A stretch of DNA of 12,288 nt from Eubacterium sp. CAG:252 (GCA_000436535.1 FR886310.1:4725-17012), one strand, 5' to 3'. Shown: positions 1-7,818, numbered from the stretch's first letter. The notes: generated by a model not told the origin, from the letters alone. Translations and numbers: made by a program.

Positions 1-98
1 GTGCTCTTCTTTTTTTGTTAATCGTTTGTGGTTGATAAATACGTGTTTCGGCTGCACATCAGAAAGAACTAATATATCATGGATTGGAGGAAAAGGTT

Positions 99-1007
99 AT
101 GGTTAAAGATGTAATTAAAGTTTCAACAGTTGCATTTAATGCAAAATGGGGCGACAAGGAAAAGAACCTCAATCGAATGAAAGGATATATAGAGGCAGCG
201 GCATCAGAGGGGGCTAATCTGATAGTATTTCCAGAGATGGCACTGACAGGTTATGATGATGAAGAGGATAAGGCAAAGCCTGATAAAATGCAGTCTAAGC
301 TTGCAGAGGTAGTGCCGGGACCTTCATCAGAGGCAATAGCAGAGCTTACTAAGAAGCTTGGTGTGTATGTCGCATTTGGTATGCCGGAAAGAGATGAGAA
401 GGATTCATCTATTATATATAACGCAGCGTGTGTGTGCGGACCAGAAGGAGTTATCGGAGCTTACAGAAAAATTCATCTGCCATATCCGGAACCACACTGG
501 GCTACAAGGGGAACAAAGCCATTTATATTTGATACACCTTGGGGACCTGTTGGTCTTGCCATATGCTATGATACATATTGTTTTCAGGAGCTTATGCGCT
601 ATTATGCGGCTAAGGGCTGCCGCCTGTATATCAACTGTACGGCACTTGCCAAGTGCCACGGCATCGCTCTTGGTTCAACAACACTTGAAGCTGGCTGCAT
701 AACGAACCAGATATATATCGTATCTGCCAACCTTGCAGGAACAGATAAGTACAATGTATTCTGGGGAGGTTCAAGTATTATTGGTCCAAGCACGAACTTC
801 TGGGAAGCTGAGTATTACGCAGGTTATCCATTTACAGACACAAGAGCTATACAGGATAAAATGTATACAGCAACGATTGACCTTGCACTTGCAACGAGAG
901 AGAAGTTTGAGCCTAATCCACTTATAGATGGTGGAACAGACTTCAGACCAGCAATATACAAGGAACTTTACGAAGACCTGCTTAAAGACCCTAAGTTTCA
1001 GGAGTAA
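99..1007 (+). CDS. Nitrilase-superfamily carbon-nitrogen hydrolase
   Basis: This is a 302-residue cytoplasmic enzyme expected to hydrolyse a C-N bond in an amide, nitrile or carbamoyl compound through a Cys-thioester intermediate. The superfamily triad is visible: Glu46 in VFPEMALTGYD, Lys124 in YRKIHLPYPE and Cys156 in LAICYDTY. A second conserved Glu is probably E131. Length is normal for a single-domain member. I chose the ATG at 99 because GGAGG at 86-90 sits 8 bases before it. A TTG at 84 would add five residues but overlaps that ribosome-binding site. A strong hairpin follows the gene, so it is probably transcribed separately from the downstream LysR gene. The upstream neighbour lies outside the window. 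The family is certain; the substrate is unknown, and neither the sequence nor the neighbours identify it. Confidence 0.93.
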   Translation: MVKDVIKVSTVAFNAKWGDKEKNLNRMKGYIEAAASEGANLIVFPEMALTGYDDEEDKAKPDKMQSKLAEVVPGPSSEAIAELTKKLGVYVAFGMPERDEKDSSIIYNAACVCGPEGVIGAYRKIHLPYPEPHWATRGTKPFIFDTPWGPVGLAICYDTYCFQELMRYYAAKGCRLYINCTALAKCHGIALGSTTLEAGCITNQIYIVSANLAGTDKYNVFWGGSSIIGPSTNFWEAEYYAGYPFTDTRAIQDKMYTATIDLALATREKFEPNPLIDGGTDFRPAIYKELYEDLLKDPKFQE

Positions 1008-1121
1008 TCAATAGTTGTACAGGGCAGAAAAAAGGCACAATGGTGCTTACGAGTACTGGATGAACAAAAGAGAATAACTTAAAGAAAATTAACATAACAT
1101 ATCCCAACATATAACATATAG

Positions 1122-1192
1122 AAAACGCACTTAATCAGCATAATGGTACATAGTGACCGGCTGGTTAAGTGTGTTTTTAATTGATTTTTTTT
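1122..1192 (+). terminator. Rho-independent terminator after the hydrolase gene
   Basis: An 18-bp stem is formed by 1122-1139 and 1160-1177 (core CGCACTTAATCAGC against GCTGGTTAAGTGTG, with two G-T wobbles). It has a 20-base loop and is followed by T-rich sequence, including a run of eight T at 1185-1192. It lies 114 bases after the hydrolase stop. A smaller hairpin (GGCAC-AATG-GTGCT) at 1033-1048 is not followed by T residues. The rest of 1008-1285 is AT-rich, with short AACATAT-like repeats around 1091-1120. Confidence 0.75.
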
Positions 1193-1228
1193 AATATTGA
1201 GTATATATTAATATCTAATATTTTTTAC

Positions 1229-1244
1229 TATAAATGAGCAAATT
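1229..1244 (+). promoter_or_regulatory. Shared operator-like element upstream of the LysR gene
   Basis: The 16-mer TATAAATGAGCAAATT recurs exactly at 3403-3418, and its 12-base core occurs again inverted at 3444-3455. Here it lies 41 bases before the LysR start codon, in the likely promoter or leader region. The core TATAAA could itself serve as a -10 box, but no clear -35 was found. A binding site used for autoregulation by the LysR protein is an inference from position and repetition only. Confidence 0.4.
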
Positions 1245-1285
1245 AATAAAAGAGAAAATATAATAAAAATATAGGAGATGAATAT

Positions 1286-2191
1286 ATGCTTGAAGTAAAG
1301 GAATTACAATATTTTGTTGTGTGTGCAGACCTTTTATCATTCAGTAAGGCAGCAGATGTTTTATATACAACACAGCCTAATGTAAGTAAGGTTGTAAAAT
1401 CTCTTGAGGAGAAGCTTGGATTTGCTGTATTTGACAGAGATAACCGTGGAATAAAATTAACGAGAAGAGGAAGACAGGCATATGAATACGCAAGCCGTAT
1501 ACTTGAACAGGAGAAGCAGCTTGCACAGATATATAAGATAGATGATAGAGAAGAATTTAGTATATCAAGTAATCCAAGTTCATGGATGGCACGATGTTTT
1601 ACGGATTATTATATAGAATATGCAGAAGCAGATATCAGATACAATATAATGGAAGACAGCGTTAATAATGTAATAAAAAGAGTTGGAACAGGACTTGATG
1701 ATTTGGGGTTTATATTCTTTATGGATAATCAGATGCAGCAGATAGAATATAAGTTAAAGAAGTATGGACTTGAATTTACCAAGTTAAATGATAATCAGGC
1801 ATATCTTTATTATGGTAATAATAGTCCTATTAAAGATGGGCAGACGATTGAGGAATATTTAAGGGATAAAATGCTTGTGCAATGTTATGAGGATGAATTT
1901 GCACTAAATCATTATTGGGATAATATAAGAATAGAGGATAGCGAATTGGATAAACATGTAGCAGTGATTACAAATAGTGATTATGTAATGAATTATCTTT
2001 TAAAGTATTCAAGGTTATGTAATATAAGCAGTAGTCATTTTAGTAAGAAACCTACATTTGATGGTATTCCATTATATAATAACAGAAAAAATGTGGTGTT
2101 TGGGTATATAAGTAAGAAAGATGAAGAGTTATCCCTAAAAATGAGAGAGTTTCTGGAATTTGTAAAAAATGAACTGAAAAGAAAAGAATAG
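1286..2191 (+). CDS. LysR-family transcriptional regulator
   Basis: This 301-residue DNA-binding regulator has the typical LysR length. The N-terminal winged helix-turn-helix covers roughly residues 1-62: ELQYFVVCADLLSFSKAADVLYTTQPNVSKVVKSLEEKLG-type sequence, then VFDRDNRGIKLTRRG, both classic for the family. Residues from about 90 to 301 form the predicted effector-binding domain, which is divergent and gives no hint of the ligand. The ATG at 1286 has AGGAG at 1273-1277, eight bases upstream. It is co-directional with the ABC importer that starts 119 bases downstream, rather than divergent as many LysR genes are. Control of that importer, and of itself, is a reasonable inference supported by an operator-like repeat found at both places. 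No terminator is obvious after the stop codon, so read-through into the importer genes is possible. Confidence 0.92.
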   Translation: MLEVKELQYFVVCADLLSFSKAADVLYTTQPNVSKVVKSLEEKLGFAVFDRDNRGIKLTRRGRQAYEYASRILEQEKQLAQIYKIDDREEFSISSNPSSWMARCFTDYYIEYAEADIRYNIMEDSVNNVIKRVGTGLDDLGFIFFMDNQMQQIEYKLKKYGLEFTKLNDNQAYLYYGNNSPIKDGQTIEEYLRDKMLVQCYEDEFALNHYWDNIRIEDSELDKHVAVITNSDYVMNYLLKYSRLCNISSSHFSKKPTFDGIPLYNNRKNVVFGYISKKDEELSLKMREFLEFVKNELKRKE

Positions 2192-2249
2192 CGGCTTAGA
2201 AAAATAAAAATATGACATAACAAAATGGAATAACTGTGTAAAAATGAAA

Positions 2250-2278
2250 TTGAAATATGTAAGTTGAATTGATATATT
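2250..2278 (+). promoter_or_regulatory. Candidate sigma-A promoter for the importer operon
   Basis: TTGAAA at 2250-2255 and TATATT at 2273-2278 are separated by 17 bases, close to the vegetative consensus. The site is 33 bases before the first permease start codon. In DNA this AT-rich such matches occur by chance, so the call rests mainly on position. Confidence 0.45.
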
Positions 2279-2299
2279 AATCATAATGTTGTAATGATT
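2279..2299 (+). repeat. Inverted repeat just after the -10 box
   Basis: AATCAT (2279-2284) and ATGATT (2294-2299) are perfect 6-bp arms around a 9-base spacer. They lie directly after the candidate -10 element and end at the ribosome-binding site. The position would suit an operator or a small mRNA hairpin, but short arms in AT-rich DNA make chance plausible. Confidence 0.3.
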
Positions 2300-2310
2300 G
2301 GAGATTATAT

Positions 2311-3258
2311 TTGAAAAGGTTTATAAAAAAACGATTGCTGCAGCTGGTGCCTGTTCTTATAGGCATCACTTTTTTATCATTTGTGCTTGTCAATATGAGC
2401 AATACGGATGCCATAGATATGCTTGAAGCTAACCGTGGAACGGCAATGACAGAGGTTGAAAAGCAGGAGTTAAGGGAAGAATTAGGACTTAATAAGCCGG
2501 TTATAACAAGATATTTTATATGGCTTAAGAATACATTTACAGGCGATATGGGTAATTCATATGTATCAGGAAAGCCTGTATTCAGTACATTTGTCAGCAA
2601 GCTGCCAGCGACCGTATATCTGTGTGTGGTATCTATGGCGCTGACACTTATCATATCAGTTCCACTGGGAATAATAAGTGCTGTTAATAAAAATAAGTGG
2701 CTGGATTATATTATAAGAGTGGTGAGCCTTATTGGTAATTCGCTGCCGAACTTTTTTCTTGCGCTGCTGCTTATATACGTGTTTGCATTAAAGCTTAACT
2801 GGCTTCCGGTTATGGGAAACAGGGCAGGTGCTAAAAGTGTTATACTTCCGTCAGTTACACTTGCTGTAGCGATGTCCTCAAGGTATATAAGCCAGATAAG
2901 AACTGCTGTTATAAATGAGCTGGATAAGCCTTACGTCAATGGCGCAAGGGCAAGGGGGGTCAGTGAGGACACTATACTTATAAGAAGTGTCTTAAAGTCG
3001 GCTATGCTTACCGTGTCTACACTTCTGGCGCTCTCGGCAGGCTCGCTGCTTGGAGGAACAGCCATAGTTGAGAGTATATTTATGTGGGATGGCGTAGGAA
3101 AGATGGCTGTAGATGCCATAACTATGAGGGATTATCCTATTATTCAGGTATATGTCATATGGATGGCTGTGATATATGTTATTGTAAATCTTATAACAGA
3201 TATAGGGTATCATTATCTTAATCCGAAGGTAAGAGTTGCTGGAACGGATGAGGCATAA
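2311..3258 (+). CDS. ABC importer permease, DppB/OppB/NikB type
   Basis: This 315-residue membrane protein is one of the two translocation-pore subunits of a peptide/nickel-class importer. It has the family layout: an N-terminal membrane segment (about residues 9-29), a long external loop with the GDMGNSYVSGKPV sequence (78-90), then five more hydrophobic segments. The EAA-type coupling loop YVNGARARGVSEDTILIRSVLKSAM at about 208-232 contacts the ATPase. The start is TTG at 2311, supported by GGAGA at 2300-2304 (GGAG ends seven bases before it) and by the family N-terminus KRFIKKRLLQLVPVLIGITF; no in-frame ATG is better placed. The partner permease follows only after an unusual 219-base gap. 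Dipeptide, oligopeptide and nickel permeases cannot be told apart here. Confidence 0.93.
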   Translation: MKRFIKKRLLQLVPVLIGITFLSFVLVNMSNTDAIDMLEANRGTAMTEVEKQELREELGLNKPVITRYFIWLKNTFTGDMGNSYVSGKPVFSTFVSKLPATVYLCVVSMALTLIISVPLGIISAVNKNKWLDYIIRVVSLIGNSLPNFFLALLLIYVFALKLNWLPVMGNRAGAKSVILPSVTLAVAMSSRYISQIRTAVINELDKPYVNGARARGVSEDTILIRSVLKSAMLTVSTLLALSAGSLLGGTAIVESIFMWDGVGKMAVDAITMRDYPIIQVYVIWMAVIYVIVNLITDIGYHYLNPKVRVAGTDEA

Positions 3259-3280
3259 TAGTTATCTTAAGAGTAAGAAT
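3258..3280 (+). repeat. Direct repeat, copy 1
   Basis: A 23-base unit beginning ATAGTTATCTTAAG overlaps the last base of the first permease's stop codon. It matches copy 2 at 3324-3346 in 19 of 23 positions, with starts 66 bases apart. Function is unknown; a protein-binding site is possible. Confidence 0.4.
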
Positions 3281-3323
3281 ATGTTAATTGGATGATTAAA
3301 GAAATTATAGATGAAGTATAATG

Positions 3324-3346
3324 ATAGTTACCTTAAGCGTAGAAAT
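3324..3346 (+). repeat. Direct repeat, copy 2
   Basis: This unit begins ATAGTTACCTTAAG and differs from copy 1 at four positions. It sits in the middle of the gap between the two permease genes. It could be part of a regulatory region for an internal promoter or be left from a local duplication; the sequence does not decide. Confidence 0.4.
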
Positions 3347-3403
3347 AAATAATCTGAATATATCATTTTAATAAAATAATGAATTGCAAATAAGTAAAAA
3401 ATT

Positions 3404-3455
3404 ATAAATGAGCAAATTTAAAATATTGCATTTTTTTCTGTAGTTGCTCATTTAT
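3404..3455 (+). promoter_or_regulatory. Perfect 12-bp inverted repeat before the second permease
   Basis: ATAAATGAGCAA (3404-3415) pairs exactly with TTGCTCATTTAT (3444-3455) across a 28-base spacer that contains a run of seven T. It ends 22 bases before the permease start codon. The left arm with its flanks is identical to the 16-mer upstream of the LysR gene. It could be an mRNA hairpin affecting stability or translation, or a two-site operator. It is not a standard terminator, because the T-run is inside the loop rather than after the stem. Confidence 0.55.
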
Positions 3456-3477
3456 GGTAATAAGAAAGATATAGCGT

Positions 3478-4350
3478 ATGAAAAAAGAAAAATATAAAAT
3501 GGCTGGTTATAATAAAGTAAATGTAATAAGCCCCGGTGTCTTTATATGGGGCGTTTTTTGCGTGTTTCTGATTATTACAGCCATATGTGCAGACAGTCTT
3601 GCACCATATGATGCATATGAACAAAACCTTTCAGAAGCACTTATGCCGCCAGGTGCTTTGCATATAGCAGGAACAGACCAGTATGGCAGGGATGTGTTAT
3701 CAAGAGTTATTGCAGGGGCAAGGTTATCAGTGCTGTCATCACTGTTTGTTGTTGTGTTAATAACATCGGCAGGGAGTACAGTGGGGATAATATGCGGCTA
3801 TTGCGGGGGAGTTGTGGATAATATTCTTATGAGAATAGCGGATATATTTCTTGCATTTCCGGGAATAGTGTTTGCGATAGCAGTAGCAAGTGTGCTGTCG
3901 GGGGGAATAACGAGTGCGGTCATAGCAGTGGCGGCAGTGTCGTGGCCAAAGTATGCAAGGCTGGCACGAAGTGAGGTGCTTTCAGTATGTGCAAGTGATT
4001 ATATAAAGGCGGCAAGAATGTCAGGAATGAGTGAATTCTGGATAATAATAAAGCACATTATTCCTAACATTGCAGGAATTATAGTGACTACGGCACTTCT
4101 TGATATAGGACATATGATGATGGAAATAGCAGGATTATCATTCTTAGGACTAGGTGCAGCACCACCGGCGGCAGAATGGGGGGCTATGATGAGCAATGGC
4201 AGAAGTATGTTGCAGACCGCACCGTGGATCATACTTGCGCCGGGAGTGGCGATATTTGTATCGGTACTCATATTTAATATGTTTGGGGAGTCGGTCAAGA
4301 CCAGATGGAATAAGAATAACAGGAGAACAGGTTATGCAGGAAGACAGTAG
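3478..4350 (+). CDS. ABC importer permease, DppC/OppC/NikC type
   Basis: This 290-residue membrane protein is the second pore subunit. It carries the family's N-terminal membrane segment (about 19-38), then the GTDQYGRDVLSRVIAGAR signature (65-82) and four to five further hydrophobic segments. The conserved coupling loop DYIKAARMSGMSEFWIIIKHIIPN spans 174-197, and the C-terminal half has the typical EIAGLSFLGLGAAPPAAEWGAMM. The ATG at 3478 has only a weak upstream AGAAAG. An in-frame ATG at 3499 is possible but has no better site. The end overlaps the next gene by 17 bases, pointing to translational coupling with the ATPase. The assignment to the family is certain; the transported ligand is not. 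Confidence 0.94.
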   Translation: MKKEKYKMAGYNKVNVISPGVFIWGVFCVFLIITAICADSLAPYDAYEQNLSEALMPPGALHIAGTDQYGRDVLSRVIAGARLSVLSSLFVVVLITSAGSTVGIICGYCGGVVDNILMRIADIFLAFPGIVFAIAVASVLSGGITSAVIAVAAVSWPKYARLARSEVLSVCASDYIKAARMSGMSEFWIIIKHIIPNIAGIIVTTALLDIGHMMMEIAGLSFLGLGAAPPAAEWGAMMSNGRSMLQTAPWIILAPGVAIFVSVLIFNMFGESVKTRWNKNNRRTGYAGRQ

Positions 4351-5194
4351 GAGTTCTAGTAATAATGCTTCAAATGCGCTTCTTAATGTCAGTCATCTTG
4401 ATATAAGTTATAATGATGAATTAACATTGAAGGATATAAGCTTTGGCGTAAATGCCAGCGAAATACTTGGCATAGCTGGTGAGTCGGGCAGCGGCAAGAG
4501 TACGCTTATAAAGGCGGTTATGGGGCTTTTGAGTGCTGACGGTAAGATAAATGGCGGCAGTATTACATATAAGAATGTGGATATTACGCACAATATCACA
4601 GCATTAAAGAAGTTAAGAGGCAAAAATATAGCGATGGTTTTTCAGGATACTAAAGAAGCACTGTGTCCTGTAAGAACGGTAGAGTCGCAGTTGTACGAAT
4701 GTGCCATTGATACATATATCAGCGATAATTCTGTTAAGTGTCATAAGTGGAATTATAAAAAAATGCGGAATGTGCGTTCACATATAAAAGAGGATGCAGT
4801 CCTGCTCCTTGAAAAAATGCATATAGATGACCCGCAGAGAGTATTAAAAAGCTATCCATTCCAGTTGTCAGGCGGTATGAACCAGCGTGTTGGAATAATG
4901 CTTTCAATGATTAACAGACCACAGCTTATACTTGCAGATGAGCCTACGAGTGCGCTTGATGTGACAACAAAGGCACAGGTAATAAAAGAGCTTAAGGCTA
5001 TTAATAATGAGTATGGAACAGCTATGATAATAGTTACACATAATATAGATGCGTTAAGAAAGCTTGCCGATAATGTTATGATTATGAGGGATGGCGTTAT
5101 GCTGGAGTATGGAAAGACTTCGGACGTACTTAATAATCCACAGAATGAATATACAAGAAAGCTTATTAAAGCAAGCCCGAAGCTGGACAGTTAA
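4334..5194 (+). CDS. ABC importer ATPase, DppD/OppD/NikD type
   Basis: This is a 286-residue cytoplasmic ATPase that powers the importer. Visible motifs in order are Walker A GESGSGKST (49-57), the Q-loop VFQD (Gln104), signature LSGGMNQR (178-185), Walker B LILADEP with catalytic Glu203, and the switch histidine His236 in IVTHN. All catalytic residues are present. It is shorter than many OppD/DppD proteins (about 320-335), ending soon after QNEYTRKLIKASPKL, which is closer to NikD-like members. A lysine-rich stretch at about 126-155 separates the Q-loop and signature. The ATG at 4334 was chosen because AGGAG (4321-4325) lies eight bases before it. The reading frame is open further upstream, but that part runs inside the permease gene and does not look like ATPase sequence. 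Confidence 0.94.
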   Translation: MQEDSRSSSNNASNALLNVSHLDISYNDELTLKDISFGVNASEILGIAGESGSGKSTLIKAVMGLLSADGKINGGSITYKNVDITHNITALKKLRGKNIAMVFQDTKEALCPVRTVESQLYECAIDTYISDNSVKCHKWNYKKMRNVRSHIKEDAVLLLEKMHIDDPQRVLKSYPFQLSGGMNQRVGIMLSMINRPQLILADEPTSALDVTTKAQVIKELKAINNEYGTAMIIVTHNIDALRKLADNVMIMRDGVMLEYGKTSDVLNNPQNEYTRKLIKASPKLDS

Positions 5195-5293
5195 GCGTGG
5201 CAGTGAGAATTAAGATATATCAGCATAATTAACGAATTGGGAATAATAAAAAAAGCATTTATATGGTAATTCCGGAAATATAATGAGGTGGTT

Positions 5294-5359
5294 ATGAAGC
5301 ATGAAGAAATAAGTGTAATAGGATTAATAAGGGTAATAAAATTAAGAGGTAAAATGTAG
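5294..5359 (+). CDS. Possible 21-residue small ORF
   Basis: An ATG preceded by a good Shine-Dalgarno match (GAGGTGG at 5285-5291) opens a 21-codon frame ending in TAG, 17 bases before the second ATPase. The peptide MKHEEISVIGLIRVIKLRGK is basic and has no recognised family. It could be a leader peptide or a translational relay for the following gene, whose own ribosome-binding site is poor. It could equally be chance: 22 codons is short and nothing confirms coding. A weak promoter-like pair (TTGGGA 5237-5242, TATATG 5260-5265, 17-base spacer) lies upstream. The rest of 5195-5293 shows nothing else. Confidence 0.25.
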   Translation: MKHEEISVIGLIRVIKLRGKM

Positions 5360-5376
5360 GAATAAAGTATATAAAT

Positions 5377-6117
5377 ATGAACAAGATACTTCAAATAAAT
5401 AATATTAAAAAATCATATAAAGGAAATATCGCCGTTGATGTAGACAGCCTTTCGCTTTATGCCGGGGACTGTCTTGGAATTGTGGGAGAAAGCGGATGCG
5501 GAAAAAGCACGCTTGCCAGTATTATAGCAGGCTTTGAAAAGCAGGACAGTGGGAGTGTTATATTCAGGGGCGAGGATATAACACACTATAACAGGGTGCA
5601 GATGAGGAATGTATATTCATATATGCAGATGATATTCCAGATACCCAATGACTCATTTGACAAAAGGTATACTATAGGAAGCAGCATAGCTGAAGCACTT
5701 GCAGGTACATACAGGAAAAAAGAGGCTTTGGAATATGTTAAAAAGCTTCTTATTGATGTGGGGCTTTCAGAGGAGTATGTCTGTAAGTATCCGGACGAAT
5801 TAAGCGGCGGCGAATGTCAGAGGGCGGCAATAGCAAGGGCGCTTTCAAGAAAGCCTGAGCTTCTTATATGTGATGAGGTGACAAGTGCGCTTGATATGAC
5901 TATACAGGAACAGATAGTTAAGCTTCTGTGCAGTATGCAGAAGGAAATGAAACTAAGCATAATGTTTATATGCCATGATTTGGCGCTTGTGAGCAATATG
6001 TGCAATAAAATAGCGGTTATGAAATCAGGGCAGATAATAGAATATGGAGATATTAGGGAAGTCATAACAAGTCCGCAGCACGATTATACGCGAGAACTGA
6101 TAGAAGCAAGCAGGTAG
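5377..6117 (+). CDS. ABC importer ATPase, DppF/OppF/NikE type
   Basis: This 246-residue ATPase would form the heterodimeric motor with the preceding ATPase. It has Walker A GESGCGKST (37-45), Q-loop Gln88 (IFQIPNDSFDKRYTI, typical of OppF-like proteins), signature LSGGECQRAAIARAL (142-156), Walker B LLICDE with Glu167, and switch His200 in ICHD. The D-loop region reads DEVTSALD where DEPTSALD is more usual, a tolerated change. It lacks the C-terminal extension of full OppF proteins and is close to NikE in size. The ATG at 5377 gives a normal ABC N-terminus, but its nearest Shine-Dalgarno-like sequence (TAGGAA at 5357-5362) is about 14 bases away. Expression may therefore depend on the small upstream ORF or be weak. 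It is 182 bases downstream of the other ATPase gene. Confidence 0.93.
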   Translation: MNKILQINNIKKSYKGNIAVDVDSLSLYAGDCLGIVGESGCGKSTLASIIAGFEKQDSGSVIFRGEDITHYNRVQMRNVYSYMQMIFQIPNDSFDKRYTIGSSIAEALAGTYRKKEALEYVKKLLIDVGLSEEYVCKYPDELSGGECQRAAIARALSRKPELLICDEVTSALDMTIQEQIVKLLCSMQKEMKLSIMFICHDLALVSNMCNKIAVMKSGQIIEYGDIREVITSPQHDYTRELIEASR

Positions 6118-6207
6118 GAAATATTATAATATTCAGAGCAGGAATAAAGAGTAAAAAATAAAAAGTTATACAAATATATTTATTCATAGAAAAAAGGTAA
6201 AATAAGA

Positions 6208-7818
6208 ATGAAAACGACAAATAAACAACCCCCAATATACATAAATAATAAAAATAAATTCACAACATTTATAAATAAAAGCATAATATCCCTATGCAGT
6301 ATAATAACAGTTCTATTCACAGCTATTTTTCTTACGGGCTGTGGTGGAAAGGCTGATAATGGTGAAAAAGTATTCTACTACGGTGATACAACATTTAACT
6401 CAGAAAATGATGAGTCAGACGTAAATCCACATAACGGATATTCGGGCTGGGCATGTATAAGATACGGCATAGGCGAAACGCTGTTTAAGTATTCAGATAC
6501 TATGGAGCTTGAGCCATGGCTTGCTACAGAATATGACAATGTGGATGAAACAACATGGAAAGTCACATTAAGGGATGATGTAACATTTACAAGTGGAAGA
6601 AAGCTTGATGCGCTGGCAGTTAAGGAGTGCCTTGAACATCTTATATCAGTACATAAGAGGGCAGCAGGCGACCTCAATATAGCGGATATAGAGGCAGACG
6701 GCAGTGAACTTACAATAAAAACGTCAAAACCGGTTCCGGCACTTATGAACTACTTATCAGACCCTTACGGATGTATTATTGATATGCAGGCAGGAATAAC
6801 CCCTGACGGCAATGTGTCTGCGACAGGGCCTTACAAGGCAGTGAGTGTTAAGACAGACAGCGGAATAACACTTGTTAAGAATGATAATTACTGGGACGGT
6901 GAGCCTAAGCTTGATAAGATAGTCGTGGAAACTATAAGTGACGGAGATACCCTTACAATGGCACTACAGTCGGGAGAGCTTGATGCAGCTTATGGACTGC
7001 CTTACGCAAGCCATTCACTGTTTACGGAGGATAAGGACTATACAATATCCTCATGTGAAACTTCACGCTCATTTTTTGCGCAGATGAACTATGCAACAGA
7101 GAGTCTTAAGGATGCCAATGTCAGAAAAGCTATAGCATGTGCGATAAATAAGGAAGAATTTACAAGAGTGCTTCTTAATGGGAATGGAACAGCCGCCAAA
7201 GGTCCATTCCCGGTGGGGTATGCATATGGTGACAGTCGGGTAAGCACAGAAGAGTACAATGTGGCAAAGGCTAAAGAACTGTTGGCGGCTTCTGGCTGGA
7301 TAGATACGGATGGTGATGGATATGTTGAAAAGGATGGAAAAAGGCTGACACTTAGCTGGCTTACATATCCTAGCAGACAGGAGCTTCCGCTTCTTGCTGA
7401 AAATGTGCAGGCAGCACTTAAGGATATAGGAATAGAGATAAAGATTAACTGCACCGCCAATCATCTGGATTATATAAAAAAGGGTGACTGGGACATATAT
7501 GCAAGTGCATTTGTATGTGCTCCAACAGGCGATGCAGAATATTTCTTTACAACACACTGCCTTAAGGACTCATCTAAAAACCGTGGCGGTTATTATAATG
7601 AAAAGCTGGAAGAACTTGAAAAAACGATGAGTGAAACCTTTGATGAAGATGAGAGAGCTGCAATCGCAGTAAAGATGACCCAGACAATACTTGATGATAA
7701 TGCATTTGTGTTTGCATCACATCTTAAAATGTCGATAGTGTCGGGAAAGGGTGTAACAGGACTTGTGGCACATCCGTCAGATTACTACGAGATAACGGCG
7801 GACTTAGATAAGAATTAA
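6208..7818 (+). CDS. Substrate-binding lipoprotein of the ABC importer (SBP family 5)
   Basis: This 536-residue protein should be exported, lipidated and held on the outer face of the membrane, where it captures the ligand for the importer. The N-terminal signal ends in lipobox LTGC with Cys45 as the lipidation site. The n-region before the hydrophobic core is unusually long (about 24 residues, Asn/Lys-rich), but there is no in-frame alternative start between it and the core. The mature part has the peptide/nickel-binding family's landmarks: YGIGETLFKY and WLATEYDNVDETTWKVTLRDDVTFTSG near the start, NDNYWDGEPKLDKI in the middle, then VRKAIACAINKEEF and a GWIDTDGDGYVEKDGK segment. AAAGG at 6193-6197 serves the ATG. 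Ligand class is not resolved; NikA, CntA and DppA-type proteins all share this fold. Confidence 0.93.
   Translation: MKTTNKQPPIYINNKNKFTTFINKSIISLCSIITVLFTAIFLTGCGGKADNGEKVFYYGDTTFNSENDESDVNPHNGYSGWACIRYGIGETLFKYSDTMELEPWLATEYDNVDETTWKVTLRDDVTFTSGRKLDALAVKECLEHLISVHKRAAGDLNIADIEADGSELTIKTSKPVPALMNYLSDPYGCIIDMQAGITPDGNVSATGPYKAVSVKTDSGITLVKNDNYWDGEPKLDKIVVETISDGDTLTMALQSGELDAAYGLPYASHSLFTEDKDYTISSCETSRSFFAQMNYATESLKDANVRKAIACAINKEEFTRVLLNGNGTAAKGPFPVGYAYGDSRVSTEEYNVAKAKELLAASGWIDTDGDGYVEKDGKRLTLSWLTYPSRQELPLLAENVQAALKDIGIEIKINCTANHLDYIKKGDWDIYASAFVCAPTGDAEYFFTTHCLKDSSKNRGGYYNEKLEELEKTMSETFDEDERAAIAVKMTQTILDDNAFVFASHLKMSIVSGKGVTGLVAHPSDYYEITADLDKN

Noticed and set aside
84..98. TTG start for the nitrilase-family gene
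   Set aside because: The ribosome-binding site GGAGG (86-90) overlaps it and fits the ATG at 99 instead.
1008..1285. Metal-sensing riboswitch upstream of the regulator
   Set aside because: No conserved G-rich junctions or multi-stem structure could be seen; only a terminator hairpin, one small hairpin and AT-rich sequence are present.
3404..3455. Transcription terminator between the permeases
   Set aside because: The stem is AT-rich and the T-run lies in the loop, not after the stem, so a standard intrinsic terminator is not supported.
4196..4333. Upstream extension of the first ATPase
   Set aside because: The 46 extra residues are an out-of-frame reading of the permease gene; AGGAG correctly serves the ATG at 4334.
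6120..6133. Perfect 14-bp palindrome AATATTATAATATT after the second ATPase gene
   Set aside because: It consists only of A and T in an AT-rich gap and is likely to arise by chance; no T-run or second copy supports a role.
7069..7557. 162-residue open frame on the - strand inside the binding-protein gene
   Set aside because: It is antisense to a well-supported gene and has a Cys/Ile-rich composition typical of shadow frames, with no recognisable domain.
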